A stretch of DNA of 64,000 nt, taken from assembly GCA_016719885.1 (NCBI GenBank), contig JADJYF010000027.1:84802-148801 (forward strand), written 5' to 3'. Numbering within the stretch: the first letter of the stretch is position 1; each line of letters starts with the position of its first letter. Position numbers and translations under genes: made by a program. This DNA is from Pseudomonadota bacterium (GTDB lineage: Bacteria; Pseudomonadota; Gammaproteobacteria; Ga0077536). This document shows positions 17,709-25,979 of the stretch, piece after piece. The notes below the pieces were generated by a model, which worked only from the letters and a program-made list of their open reading frames with translations, was not told the origin of the DNA and did no database searches.

Positions 17709-18689
17709 ATGAAGTCCCCCGTAAGAGTTACCGTGACCGGCGCCGCTGGTCAGATTTCCTATGCCCTGCTGTTCCGTATTGCCGCTGGTGAAATGCTGGG
17801 TCGCGACCAGCCGGTGATCCTGCAGCTTCTGGAAGTGACGCCGGCGATGAAGGCCCTGAACGGCGTGGCCATGGAACTGGACGATTGCGCGTTCCCGCTG
17901 CTGAAGAGCATCGAGATGAGCGACGACCCGAACGTCGCGTTCAAGAATTCCCAGGTGGCCCTGCTGGTCGGCGCGCGTCCGCGCGGCCCGGGCATGGAGC
18001 GCAGCGATCTGCTGGCCGCCAACGGCGGCATCTTCAAGGTGCAGGGCAAGGCGATCAACGATCACGCCGCGCGTGACATCAAGGTCATCGTGGTCGGCAA
18101 CCCGGCCAACACCAACGCCTGGACCTGCATGAAGAGCGCGCCGGACATCGCGCCCACCCAGTTCACCGCCATGACCCGTCTTGATCACAACCGTGCCAAG
18201 GCCCAGCTCGCGGCCAAGACCGGCACCGCGGTCGCCGACATCAAGAAGGTCACCATCTGGGGCAACCATTCCACCACCCAGTATCCGGATCTCAGCCAGG
18301 CCACCGTCGCCGGCAAGGCCGCACTGTCCTGCGTGGAGCGCCCCTGGTACGAGAACGAATACATCCCGCGCGTCGCCAAGCGCGGCGCCGAGATCATCGA
18401 CGCCCGTGGCGCATCCAGCGCCGCGTCGGCCGCCAATGCCGCGCTCGAACACATGCGTGACTGGGTGCTGGGCACCGCCGAAGGCGATTGGGTCAGCATG
18501 GGCATCGCCAGCGATGGCAGCTACGGCATCGAGAAAGGCATGATGTATTCCTTCCCGGTCACCTGCAGCGGCGGCAAGTACAGCATCGTGCAGGGGCTGC
18601 CGGTCGACGAGTTCAGCCGCAAGCGCATGGACGCCACGGCCGCCGAGCTGAAGGAGGAGAGCGTCGCCATCGAGCAGCTGCTGGGCTGA
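17709..18689 (+). CDS. mdh: Malate dehydrogenase (NAD-dependent)
   Basis: The 326-aa protein is the cytosolic-type MDH used by many proteobacteria. It shows TGAAGQISYALLFRIAAGEM (dinucleotide loop), RPRGPGMERSDLLAANGGIF (substrate loop with its Arg residues), NPANTNAW, TRLDHNRAKAQLA and IWGNHSTTQYPD with the catalytic His. AAGGA sits about ten bases before the ATG at 17709; an upstream in-frame GTG would add 8 residues without a better site. It catalyses malate to oxaloacetate, feeding pckG. A strong intrinsic terminator follows. Confidence 0.95.
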   Translation: MKSPVRVTVTGAAGQISYALLFRIAAGEMLGRDQPVILQLLEVTPAMKALNGVAMELDDCAFPLLKSIEMSDDPNVAFKNSQVALLVGARPRGPGMERSDLLAANGGIFKVQGKAINDHAARDIKVIVVGNPANTNAWTCMKSAPDIAPTQFTAMTRLDHNRAKAQLAAKTGTAVADIKKVTIWGNHSTTQYPDLSQATVAGKAALSCVERPWYENEYIPRVAKRGAEIIDARGASSAASAANAALEHMRDWVLGTAEGDWVSMGIASDGSYGIEKGMMYSFPVTCSGGKYSIVQGLPVDEFSRKRMDATAAELKEESVAIEQLLG

Positions 18690-18711
18690 GCGAGACTGCG
18701 CAATCGCAACG

Positions 18712-18737
18712 AAAAAGGCGCCCTCGGCGCCTTTTTT
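18712..18737 (+). terminator. Intrinsic terminator after mdh
   Basis: A perfect 11-bp stem AAAAAGGCGCC/GGCGCCTTTTT with a CTC loop runs straight into six T residues, 22 bp after the mdh stop. The A/T flanks allow it to work in both directions. Confidence 0.92.
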
Positions 18738-18833
18738 GTGGGGCCCGCCGCCGTGGTTGAACAACGTCGGCGCATTGTACAAAATCGGCCCGCTATCCCC
18801 GGCAAGGCCTGAACGTCCTGTAAGCGCGAGACC

Positions 18834-19358
18834 ATGATCGACAAGTACGGATTTCGATCGAATGTCGGCATCGTTCTGCTGAACGATCGCGGACAGGTCT
18901 TCTGTGGGCGGCGCATCGGCATGTCCGCCTGGCAGTTCCCGCAGGGCGGCATCAATCGCAACGAAAGCCCCGAAGCGGCCATGTACCGCGAACTGAAGGA
19001 AGAGGTCGGGCTGGACCGCGAACACGTCGAGTTGCTGGGCTCGACCAAGGGCTGGCTGCGCTACCGCCTGCCCAAGCGTTACATCCGCTACAACCAGCAG
19101 CCGCTGTGCATCGGGCAGAAGCAGATCTGGTTCCTGCTGAAATTCTGCGCCGACGAAGCGCTGCTGCGACTGGACAGCGCCGAGGACCCGGAATTCGACG
19201 CCTGGCGCTGGGTTGATTACTGGGATCCGCTGGGTTTCGTGGTGCCCTTCAAGCGCAATGTCTACGAGCGGGCACTGCACGAATTCTCGGAATTCGTGGC
19301 GGGTCTCGCCGGTTTCGAATCCGCTCCCACCGCGCCCGATCTGCCCGGCTCATCCTGA
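18834..19358 (+). CDS. rppH: RNA pyrophosphohydrolase RppH
   Basis: The 174-aa Nudix hydrolase has the box GINRNESPEAAMYRELKEEVGL within residues 38-60, matching GX5EX7REUXEEXGU, and the RppH-specific N-terminus MIDKYGFRSNVGIVL and QIWFLLKF segment. It removes pyrophosphate from 5'-triphosphate mRNA ends to start decay. It stands alone between the mdh terminator and a convergent small gene. Confidence 0.95.
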   Translation: MIDKYGFRSNVGIVLLNDRGQVFCGRRIGMSAWQFPQGGINRNESPEAAMYRELKEEVGLDREHVELLGSTKGWLRYRLPKRYIRYNQQPLCIGQKQIWFLLKFCADEALLRLDSAEDPEFDAWRWVDYWDPLGFVVPFKRNVYERALHEFSEFVAGLAGFESAPTAPDLPGSS

Positions 19359-19391
19359 GCACGGCGCGTTCCGGCGCCGACCTTTCGCTCG

Positions 19392-19772
19392 CTAGCCGCC
19401 TTTGCGTGAGGCCAGTTCCGGCAGGATGCTGCGTGCCGCGCGGTCACGCACGGTGCGCGCGAAGCCGGTGGCGAAATATTCGGGGAATTTCCACGATCTG
19501 ATCTGGCTGGAGAGGGCCTCGAGCTGTGGCTGGCAGGCGCCGAGCGCATTGTCGGCGACGCGCCGGATGTCCGGGTCACTGTCGATTTTATTGGTGGCCT
19601 GCTCGTAAACGCAGCTGTTGTAGGCGTTTGCCGACTGCATCATCTGGCCGCGCTCCTCGACGGTCATGTCGCCCGGCGAACGTTCGCCCGGCGCTTCGGT
19701 CGGACTTTCGGCGTGGCCCCCCACGGGCAGCAGGGCGAGGGCAAACAGCGCGTGAGCAAGATTCGGTCGCAT
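19392..19772 (-). CDS. Small exported protein of unknown function
   Basis: I do not recognise this 126-aa protein. It has a clear Sec signal peptide (residues 1-21, ending GGHA) and AGGAG before the ATG. The mature part is charged and helical, has two Cys (NSCVYEQ and LGACQPQ) that could form one disulfide, and an aromatic patch SWKFPEYFATGFAR. It starts 8 bp after the stop of the upstream small exported protein, so the two form a pair. Confidence 0.65.
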   Translation of the reverse strand: MRPNLAHALFALALLPVGGHAESPTEAPGERSPGDMTVEERGQMMQSANAYNSCVYEQATNKIDSDPDIRRVADNALGACQPQLEALSSQIRSWKFPEYFATGFARTVRDRAARSILPELASRKGG

Positions 19773-19780
19773 GCAAACTC

Positions 19781-20143
19781 CTAGGGGCTGAAGGTGGCGC
19801 GTTCCAACTGCCAGTCCTGGGGACGACCATCGACGCGCGTGCAACCCAGTGGCACCCGTTCGCCGCCGGCGGGCGCGGTGCCGACCACCCATCCCTGGCG
19901 ATGGCCGTCGCCGAAAACCCGCATGAGCCGATAGTCGATGGCGCGGCTGTCGTGGCGGTTGTAGAGCACCCGCAGCTTGCCACCCTCGCTCAGAATCTGG
20001 CAACGGCCATCGGCCTCGGATTGAAATTCAATGAAGCCGGCCGCGGCCGCTTGCGCGATCGCGGGCGACGTCTCGGCACGCACGCCGGCGGCCATCGCGA
20101 GCAAGACAATTCCGGCGCAATGCCTGTGAGCTGAACCGACCAT
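19781..20143 (-). CDS. Small exported protein of unknown function
   Basis: This 120-aa protein is not recognised. The ATG at 20143 gives a good signal peptide (HCAGIVLLAMAAGVRA), whereas the longer in-frame start at 20206 would bury it. The mature domain has alternating short strands (GKLRVLYNRHDSRAIDYRLM, GWVVGTAPAGGERVPLGCTR) with two Cys, suggesting a compact beta fold. It is first of a two-gene unit with the protein at 19392. Confidence 0.6.
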   Translation of the reverse strand: MVGSAHRHCAGIVLLAMAAGVRAETSPAIAQAAAAGFIEFQSEADGRCQILSEGGKLRVLYNRHDSRAIDYRLMRVFGDGHRQGWVVGTAPAGGERVPLGCTRVDGRPQDWQLERATFSP

Positions 20144-20263
20144 GGGCAGCGAGTGTAAGGCGGCCGACGACAACGGCCAATAGCGCCGATAGCTCGCGGT
20201 CCGCATCTCAAAATCATGCCTTGTCGTTGATTTCCGAAATCATTTTCGGTTACTCACAGATGT

Positions 20264-20272
20264 TGTGGATAA
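20264..20272 (-). promoter_or_regulatory. DnaA box (perfect TTATCCACA)
   Basis: On the minus strand the sequence is TTATCCACA, identical to the strong R-type DnaA site. A weaker TTACTCACA lies 6 bp away on the plus strand in opposite orientation. Confidence 0.5.
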
Positions 20273-20455
20273 CTTTGTTGATGAAAGGCCAGGAGCGCTC
20301 CGATCGCGCCGCTGCGCGAGCGCTTTTTGTCAGATTGGCGAAAATTTCGCCGATTCGCCCAAGCGTATCTGATTCAATGACTTAGGAGATTCGGCGAGGT
20401 TTCGCGCCGATCCGCGGATTAACATTTTCACGATTCTGTCAAGTCCGCGCGGTGG

Positions 20456-20464
20456 TGTGTATAA
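20456..20464 (-). promoter_or_regulatory. DnaA box (perfect TTATACACA)
   Basis: This is a second exact consensus match on the minus strand, 184 bp from the first. On the plus strand the same bases contain TATAAG, so overlap with a promoter -10 element is an alternative reading. Confidence 0.45.
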
Positions 20465-20647
20465 GCGCCTCGCGCAAGGCTTGAATTCGCCGGGTTTTCA
20501 TGATTCGTGCAGCGTTTCAGGCGATTGCGCCGGGGCGCGGCGAGGGGCGGCAAACGCGTCCCGGGGCGGGCTTGAAAAAACCATGGAATCGAGACGGATT
20601 CGTGATGCCGTCGAGGCGGCGGCAAAGGGCGCAAAGCGCGTCGATTT

Positions 20648-20677
20648 CCAGGGCTGCCGCTGTGCCGGCAGCCCTGG
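20648..20677 (-). terminator. Terminator-like hairpin after the choice-of-anchor L gene
   Basis: A perfect 12-bp stem CCAGGGCTGCCG/CGGCAGCCCTGG with a 6-nt loop starts 10 bp past the minus-strand stop codon at 20687. Only AAAT follows, so a T tract is lacking. Confidence 0.5.
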
Positions 20678-20686
20678 TGTTCAAGC

Positions 20687-21775
20687 TCAGGCCTTGCCCG
20701 TAACGCGATGGCGCCGCGCGAACAAGCCGCCCAGGGCGCTGGCGAGCAACAGAACCGGCGCCGGCACCGGCACCGGTTGCGTGCCACGCAGTTCCGACAG
20801 GAACACCGCGCTGTCCCACAGGGGGTCATTGGAGTCGGCGATCACGGCCTTGATGTCGTGGACGGTACGGGTCGGGTCGAGCAGCCCGGCGGCGGTCAGC
20901 ACCGCGGTGTAGCCGTCGAATTCGAACGGCGCCGCCGTGGCGCCGCCGTTGACGTTGGGCGTGAAGAAACCGTTGTCGTTCTGGGTGGTATCGGTGCACG
21001 GAAACACGCCATTCGAAGTGCAGTTGTCCAGCACCACGAAATTACCGGGATCCAGGCGGGCGACGTTGACGCCGTCGATCAGCAGCGCGAAGCCGTCGCG
21101 GAAAATGCCGGTCCATTCCGGGTATTCCTCGGACGCGAACACGAACTTGGTGGTCACACCGGTGACGCCCGGCGCGACGGTGAAGGAGAAGCTCAACTGG
21201 TCACGGTCGTAGGTCCACTGCTTGCTGAGCGAGGAGACCTCGAAACTCGCGCCGGTGCCGGTGACATTGGTATAGCCCGACGAGGTGTTGGTGGTGGGGA
21301 AATTCGCCGAGCCGGTGGTCAGCACGATGCCGCCGCTATTGATGACGGTGCCGAACTCGCTCGCGCCGTAGACGCGCCCCTGGTTATTGGCTCCGATGTA
21401 ATTGATGGAGCCGGCGGTGACGGTGATGCCGCTGTCCGGCGCCAGCCATGCGTCGACCAGTTGATTGCCGGTCGCCGAAGGCGGCGTGACGACCGGCGGT
21501 GTGACCGGCAGGGGCGGCGATGACGGGCTCTCGGTTTCCAGCGACTCGAGCTCCGCTTCGGTCATTTCGGCGATATCGGCATCGTCGGCTTTTTCAGCGC
21601 CGTATTGCAGCACGTAGAGGTCGTCCGCCGAGGGGTTGTCGTCGACACCGTCGCCGCCGCCGCCGCCGCCGCCGCTGTTGCCGCCACCGCCGCCGGAGCC
21701 GCCGGCGGCGAAGCTGGCGCCGCTGGCGACCAGGGTCAGGACAAAAACGAGATCACGAAGCTGGCGGGTGGTCAT
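20687..21775 (-). CDS. Choice-of-anchor L domain exported protein with PEP-CTERM-like sorting tail
   Basis: The 362-aa protein has an N-terminal signal peptide (ends ASFA), then a glycine-only stretch encoded by GCC/CCG triplet runs (about residues 25-42), an acidic linker, and a domain with FVFASEEYPEWTGIFRDGFA and LLIDGVNVARL, typical of choice-of-anchor L proteins. The C-terminus VPVPAPVLLLASALGGLFARRHR has the Pro-rich motif, membrane helix and basic end of PEP-CTERM proteins, which exosortase processes for export with exopolysaccharide. The exosortase is not in this window. Cell-surface or matrix location is likely. Confidence 0.82.
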   Translation of the reverse strand: MTTRQLRDLVFVLTLVASGASFAAGGSGGGGGNSGGGGGGGDGVDDNPSADDLYVLQYGAEKADDADIAEMTEAELESLETESPSSPPLPVTPPVVTPPSATGNQLVDAWLAPDSGITVTAGSINYIGANNQGRVYGASEFGTVINSGGIVLTTGSANFPTTNTSSGYTNVTGTGASFEVSSLSKQWTYDRDQLSFSFTVAPGVTGVTTKFVFASEEYPEWTGIFRDGFALLIDGVNVARLDPGNFVVLDNCTSNGVFPCTDTTQNDNGFFTPNVNGGATAAPFEFDGYTAVLTAAGLLDPTRTVHDIKAVIADSNDPLWDSAVFLSELRGTQPVPVPAPVLLLASALGGLFARRHRVTGKA

Positions 21776-22031
21776 GTCGAGTGTTCCGATGATTGATGGG
21801 GCCGTGGCGTCGCACGCGTGCGGCGCCTTTGGCGCAACACGAACGACAGGTTTGTGCTTTCATCGTGCGAGGGCGGTTGCGCGTTCAAGTGCGACGCCAC
21901 TCGAGCGCCCTGTGTTGCAGTTGTTGACAATTGCGCGGCGCCTGGGCGCGGCCCGACCGCGCGATTGACGCCCCCGCGGCGCGGCGGGAGCATAGAGCCC
22001 GACGGGCGAAGTCAGACGAGGAATTCCCGAC

Positions 22032-22298
22032 ATGGCAGGTGGATGGTCGCGCGACGGCGCGGTACAGGATCAAATCGACCAGAGCGTCGCCGACGCCGTC
22101 GAGCATGCGCGCCTGGCCCTGGCCGGCGGCGTGAGCCGGCCCGATTGCGAGGACTGCGGCGAGCCCATTCCCGAGGCGCGCCGCCAGGCGGTGCCGGGCG
22201 TTCGCCGCTGCGTTGCCTGCCAGGAGCAGCACGATGCCGACGCGCGCTTCCAAAGCACCTTCAACCGTCGCGGCAGCAAGGACAGCCAACTGCGCTGA
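22032..22298 (+). CDS. TraR/DksA-family C4 zinc-finger protein (short)
   Basis: The 88-aa protein carries the DksA zinc finger with Cys39, Cys42, Cys60 and Cys63 in CEDCGEPIPEARRQAVPG and RRCVACQ. The N-terminal helix is short and lacks the DksA coiled-coil length, as in TraR or YbiI types, which bind the RNA polymerase secondary channel. AGGAATT precedes the ATG. Flanks are unrelated genes, so no operon role can be assigned. Confidence 0.85.
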   Translation: MAGGWSRDGAVQDQIDQSVADAVEHARLALAGGVSRPDCEDCGEPIPEARRQAVPGVRRCVACQEQHDADARFQSTFNRRGSKDSQLR

Positions 22299-22414
22299 GC
22301 GTCGCGATCGCGACGCCAGCTCGCGGCGCGGCGCGCATAACCCTACCGGGGACTGGCAATCCTCGGCGCATTCGTCAGGATAGGGCGTTCGACTGAACTC
22401 TTGAGGAGCAAGAC

Positions 22415-22795
22415 ATGTTTTCCCACATCATGGTCGGCAGCAGCGACATCCCGCGTTCCAAGGCTTTCTACGATGCGGTGCTCGGCGCGCTGGGCGCGAA
22501 GCCGGCGATCACCGACGACAAGGGCCGCCTGATCTACATGCATAACGGTGGCGTGTTCCTGGTGACCCCGCCCATCAATGGTCAGGCGGCCACTGGCGCC
22601 AACGGCGGCACCATCGGCTTTGCCTGTGATTCGCAGGCCAAGGTCGACGCCTGGCATGCGGCGGGCGTGGCCAATGGCGGCACCAGCATCGAAGATCCGC
22701 CGGGCGTGCGCCAGGGCGCATCGGGCAAGATGTACCTCGCTTACCTGCGTGATCCGGCCGGCAACAAGCTGTGCGGTCTGTATCGCATGCCGTAA
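22415..22795 (+). CDS. VOC (glyoxalase/bleomycin resistance) family protein
   Basis: The 126-aa protein shows the VOC beta-alpha-beta-beta-beta pattern: MFSHIMVGSSDIPRSKAFYD at the N-terminus with the first metal His, and YLRDPAGNKLCGLYR at the C-terminus with a typical D-P-x-G-N-K turn. Substrate cannot be predicted. The start is preceded by TTGAGGAGC. A terminator-like hairpin follows at 22893. Confidence 0.85.
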   Translation: MFSHIMVGSSDIPRSKAFYDAVLGALGAKPAITDDKGRLIYMHNGGVFLVTPPINGQAATGANGGTIGFACDSQAKVDAWHAAGVANGGTSIEDPPGVRQGASGKMYLAYLRDPAGNKLCGLYRMP

Positions 22796-22892
22796 CGGCG
22801 CTCTCGCACTGACGCGAGCGGGCCGCGCACCTCGCGCGGTGTCGCCCGCGACGCCGACGCGGCGTACTTTGCGCCGCGCCTGGCGCCCGTTC

Positions 22893-22925
22893 AGGGACAG
22901 GTCTCGCGTGCTGTCCCTTTCATTT
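22893..22925 (+). terminator. Intrinsic terminator upstream of the MFS gene
   Basis: An 8-bp stem AGGGACAG/CTGTCCCT with a 10-nt loop is followed by TTTCATTTT. It lies about 100 bp after the VOC gene and just before the MFS start. Confidence 0.6.
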
Positions 22926-22939
22926 TCCGGACACCGATC

Positions 22940-24112
22940 TTGAACACCGACGCGCAGCCCCTGCTCACCCCACCGTTCCTGCTGATGTTGCTGACCAGTC
23001 TCATCGTCGGCATGTCGTTCTCCACCTACTTCCTGCTGCCGAAGTTCTTCGCCGTCGAGCTCGATGCGGACGCGGCCACCATCGGCGGCTTGAGCGCCGT
23101 GTCGCTGCTCGCCTCGGTGTTCTGCATGCCCTATGCCGGCGTGCAGATCGATCGCCATGGGCGCCGCCTGTTCGTGATCGTGGGCGCGGTGCTGTTCGCG
23201 ATCGCGTGCGCGGGCTTCCTGTTCGTGGACCGTGTCGGCCCGTTGTTGTGGATGCTGCGCCTGGCGCAGGGCATTGGCTGGCCGCTGTACTACCTCGCCT
23301 TGTCCACCCTCGCCACCGATATCGCGCCCAAGGCGCGCATGGGCCAGGCCATCGGCATGTTCGGCGGCGTGATGATCTCGACCAACGCGCTCGGCCCGGC
23401 CCTGGCGGAGTGGGGGGCGCATCACTTCGGTTGGCAGGCGGTGTTCGCGGCCACCGTGGTGGCGGCCTTGCTGGCGGCGGTGCTTGCCTACTGGCTACCC
23501 GACACGCATCGGCCGCAGGCCCATGACGAGACCACCACCATGGCCGAACTCATGCGCCGGCCGGGCCTCAAGCGTGTGCTGGTGGTGACGGCCATGGTCG
23601 GCTGGACCTTCGGCGCGATGTTCACCTTCTACCAGCCGTGGGCACTGGCCAGCGGTTTCAAACAGGTCTCGGCCTTCCTGGTGGCGTTCGCGGGCTGCGC
23701 GATGGTGATGCGGCTCGGCCTCGGCGGCGTGGCCGACAGGCTAGGCCGCCTGCGCGTGGCCAAGGTCACGCTGGTGCTGTACATCATCGCGCCCTTGACC
23801 CTCATCGGGCTGCCGACGCTGGGCCTGTTCGTGACCGGCGCCTTGCTCGGTCTCGCCCACGGCATGTTCTTTCCGGCCTTCAATGCCGTCGCCATCGAGT
23901 ACGCGCACGAGAGCGAGCGCGGCAAGGTCATGGGCGCCTACAACGGCGCGTTCAACATCGGCTTCGCGGCGGGCAGTTACCTGTTGGGCTACGTCGCCAT
24001 CGCCACCAGCTATCCGACCATCTTCGTGATCGCGGCACTGACCTGCACGGTCGCGTTCGTATTGCTCATCCGCTCGCCGGAACGGGCCCTGCCGGGAGCA
24101 AGGCCCACATAG
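22940..24112 (+). CDS. Major facilitator superfamily transporter
   Basis: The 390-aa protein has about 12 hydrophobic segments and the loop 2-3 motif VQIDRHGRRLFVIV, corresponding to the MFS motif A DRxGRR. A second copy of that motif (GVADRLGRLRVAK) follows the central loop. The start is a TTG at 22940 with a poor ribosome site; an internal ATG 15 codons later is possible but would cut into helix 1. Substrate unknown; a drug or metabolite exporter is the usual guess for this subfamily. Confidence 0.85.
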   Translation: MNTDAQPLLTPPFLLMLLTSLIVGMSFSTYFLLPKFFAVELDADAATIGGLSAVSLLASVFCMPYAGVQIDRHGRRLFVIVGAVLFAIACAGFLFVDRVGPLLWMLRLAQGIGWPLYYLALSTLATDIAPKARMGQAIGMFGGVMISTNALGPALAEWGAHHFGWQAVFAATVVAALLAAVLAYWLPDTHRPQAHDETTTMAELMRRPGLKRVLVVTAMVGWTFGAMFTFYQPWALASGFKQVSAFLVAFAGCAMVMRLGLGGVADRLGRLRVAKVTLVLYIIAPLTLIGLPTLGLFVTGALLGLAHGMFFPAFNAVAIEYAHESERGKVMGAYNGAFNIGFAAGSYLLGYVAIATSYPTIFVIAALTCTVAFVLLIRSPERALPGARPT

Positions 24113-24130
24113 CATTGCAGGGCGGGGTGC

Positions 24131-25480
24131 TCAGAAATCGACGTCGCGCGTCTCCGGCCCCATCGCCGCACCGACGGTGGCGATGACGGCGCCCAGGCAC
24201 AACAGCAGCGCCGGCGCCGTGGTGGCGCCTACCCACTGCCCAAGCCACTGCAGGTAGAAGGCGTAGAACGACGGCACGATGACCGACAGGCTGAAGCCGA
24301 CACCGAAACCGGTGGCGCGTACGTCCGTCACGAAGCGTTCGTTGATGTAGGTGACGATGATGCCCCACGGCGCCGTGACCAGCACCGCGAGCACGGCAAC
24401 CAGCGCCATGATGGCCGGCAGCGGCAAACCTTCGCCGTGGGCGAGCAGGTAGAGCAGGCCACTGCCGACAGTCGCAATCAGCGGGCCGAGAATGAGAAAG
24501 CTGCGGCGCCGTCCAATCTTCTGGCCGAGCATGCCGGCGCCGATGTAGGTGAAAAAAAGAATTGAATAGGTGACCAGCAGCGTGATGCTGATGTCGACCT
24601 TGCTCATGTGCAGCATGGTGGGCAACAAGGTCGATGGCAGGAAGATGGTGATGATGTTCTGCGTCGTCCAGAAGCCGGTCATCATCAACAACACCTGCAG
24701 CAGTTGGCGTCCGGCGTGGCCGCGCATGAGCGTCGCGAGCGGTTGCCGCGCCTGGCTGCCACGGGTTTCCTGCGTCCAGATCTCCGATTCGGAGACATGG
24801 TAGATGTAATACAGCGCCAGCACGCCGCCGAGCACGGCGCCGATCATGAAGGGAATGCGCCAGCCCCACTCGGCATAGGGCGAATCCAGCCCGTCCAGCG
24901 GGAACACCGCGAAGGTGGCGATGGCAACGAGATTGATGGCGACGTAGGCGAGGCAGAAGCCCGACATCAGGAACCCGCCCACCAGCCCGCGATGTTCCTT
25001 GTTCGATGATTCCAGCGCCAGCGGATGGGCGCCGGTGTAGCCGCCGCCGAGACAGATGCCGTCGAGAAAACGCAGCACCACCAGCAGCAGGTAGGAAGCG
25101 ATACCGATCTGCGCATAGCCGGGGATGAGACCGATCAAGAGCGTGATGACGCTGAAGCCGGCCACCGAATAGATGGACGCCATGCGCCGCCCGATGCGGT
25201 CGGCAATCATGCCGAACAGCACCGCGCCCAGCGGTCGTCCGAGCAGGGTGGTGATGAACACCAGCGAGCCGAGCAGCGCGGCGCTCGCGGGGTCGACCCC
25301 GGCGCCCTGGAAGTAGCCCATCACCGGTGACAGCACCACCACCGGCAGGTAGATATCGAACATGTCGATGACTTCCGAGAAGAACGCGCCCTTGATGGCC
25401 GAGCGTCGACGCTGGGTGCGCGCATCGACATCGTCCATGGACGGCGGCGCCAAGGGCGCGGCGTGCTTCGCTTCAGCCAC
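24131..25480 (-). CDS. MFS transporter, metabolite:H+ symporter type
   Basis: The roughly 449-aa 12-helix protein has the sugar/metabolite-porter signatures GMIADRIGRRMASIYS and LRFLDGICLGGGYTGAHPLA, and AEWGWRIPFMIGA typical of the MHS family for organic acids. The start is taken as the GTG at 25480, overlapping the cupin stop by 8 nt (translational coupling); an ATG at 25441 is the alternative. It probably imports the substrate handled with the upstream cupin protein. Confidence 0.85.
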   Translation of the reverse strand: MAEAKHAAPLAPPSMDDVDARTQRRRSAIKGAFFSEVIDMFDIYLPVVVLSPVMGYFQGAGVDPASAALLGSLVFITTLLGRPLGAVLFGMIADRIGRRMASIYSVAGFSVITLLIGLIPGYAQIGIASYLLLVVLRFLDGICLGGGYTGAHPLALESSNKEHRGLVGGFLMSGFCLAYVAINLVAIATFAVFPLDGLDSPYAEWGWRIPFMIGAVLGGVLALYYIYHVSESEIWTQETRGSQARQPLATLMRGHAGRQLLQVLLMMTGFWTTQNIITIFLPSTLLPTMLHMSKVDISITLLVTYSILFFTYIGAGMLGQKIGRRRSFLILGPLIATVGSGLLYLLAHGEGLPLPAIMALVAVLAVLVTAPWGIIVTYINERFVTDVRATGFGVGFSLSVIVPSFYAFYLQWLGQWVGATTAPALLLCLGAVIATVGAAMGPETRDVDF

Positions 25481-25862
25481 CGAGCAGCTCCAGCTCGAAA
25501 TCATCGGGCAGGCACACGAACATGAGACGCACCGGCCCGTCCAGCACCCGCGTCAGATGCCCTTGCCCTCCTGTGTCGTCCGCCATGAACACCTCACCCG
25601 CGCCCCATTCGCGTCGCGCGCCGCCGGCCACTTCCACCTCGAGGCGGCCGCTCAACACGATCACGAACTGGCGATTGGGCGCCGGATGCCAGTCCTGGTC
25701 CAGCCCCACCGGCAACTCGACGAACAACACGTTCACCGCGCCCAGCGCGCGCGACAAGTGAAAGGTCCAGCCGGCATCGCTGCGCGTGTCGGGCAGCGCC
25801 ACCTCGATGTCGCTGAATACCGAAACCCCGTGTTCGTTCTCGTGAAAGCGCGTCAGCTTCAT
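25473..25862 (-). CDS. Small single-domain cupin protein
   Basis: The 129-aa protein has a cupin barrel with QFVIVLSGRLEVEVAGG (G-rich first cupin motif region) and a tail motif GPVRLMFVCLPDDFELEL. The usual metal-binding His residues are partly present (DWHPAPNRQF). AGGAG lies before the ATG at 25862; the longer open frame upstream has no site. It overlaps and likely is co-translated with the MFS symporter, suggesting a catabolic or sensing role for the imported compound. Confidence 0.75.
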   Translation of the reverse strand: MKLTRFHENEHGVSVFSDIEVALPDTRSDAGWTFHLSRALGAVNVLFVELPVGLDQDWHPAPNRQFVIVLSGRLEVEVAGGARREWGAGEVFMADDTGGQGHLTRVLDGPVRLMFVCLPDDFELELLGG

Positions 25863-25979
25863 GAAATGCTCCTGTCGATTTGATATGAGCCCATGGTGAT
25901 TACGTGGGAGGTCATTGCGGCGTGCTACCCGCTTGCCTAGCATCGCCCGTCACTGCATCCATCCTCGAGAGACATCGCC

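Larger units (their letters stand above)
20144..20686. other. 543-bp AT-richer gap with DnaA-box matches, palindromes and hairpins
   Basis: The gap contains two perfect TTATNCACA 9-mers in the same orientation, at 20264-20272 and 20456-20464, plus a one-mismatch copy TTACTCACA at 20250-20258. It also has palindromes CCGAAA-TCAT-TTTCGG (20234-20249) and GGCGAAAATTTCGCC (20337-20351), and a stem AGCGCTC/GAGCGCT followed by five T (20294-20328). No dnaA, dnaN, gyrB or mnmG gene is nearby. No convincing coding sequence is seen. It could be a DnaA-binding regulatory locus; an origin is possible but unproven. Confidence 0.5.

Noticed and set aside
21650..21700. GCC/CCG triplet array as a CRISPR or satellite
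   Set aside because: It has no spacers, is under 60 bp, and encodes the Gly linker of an exported protein.
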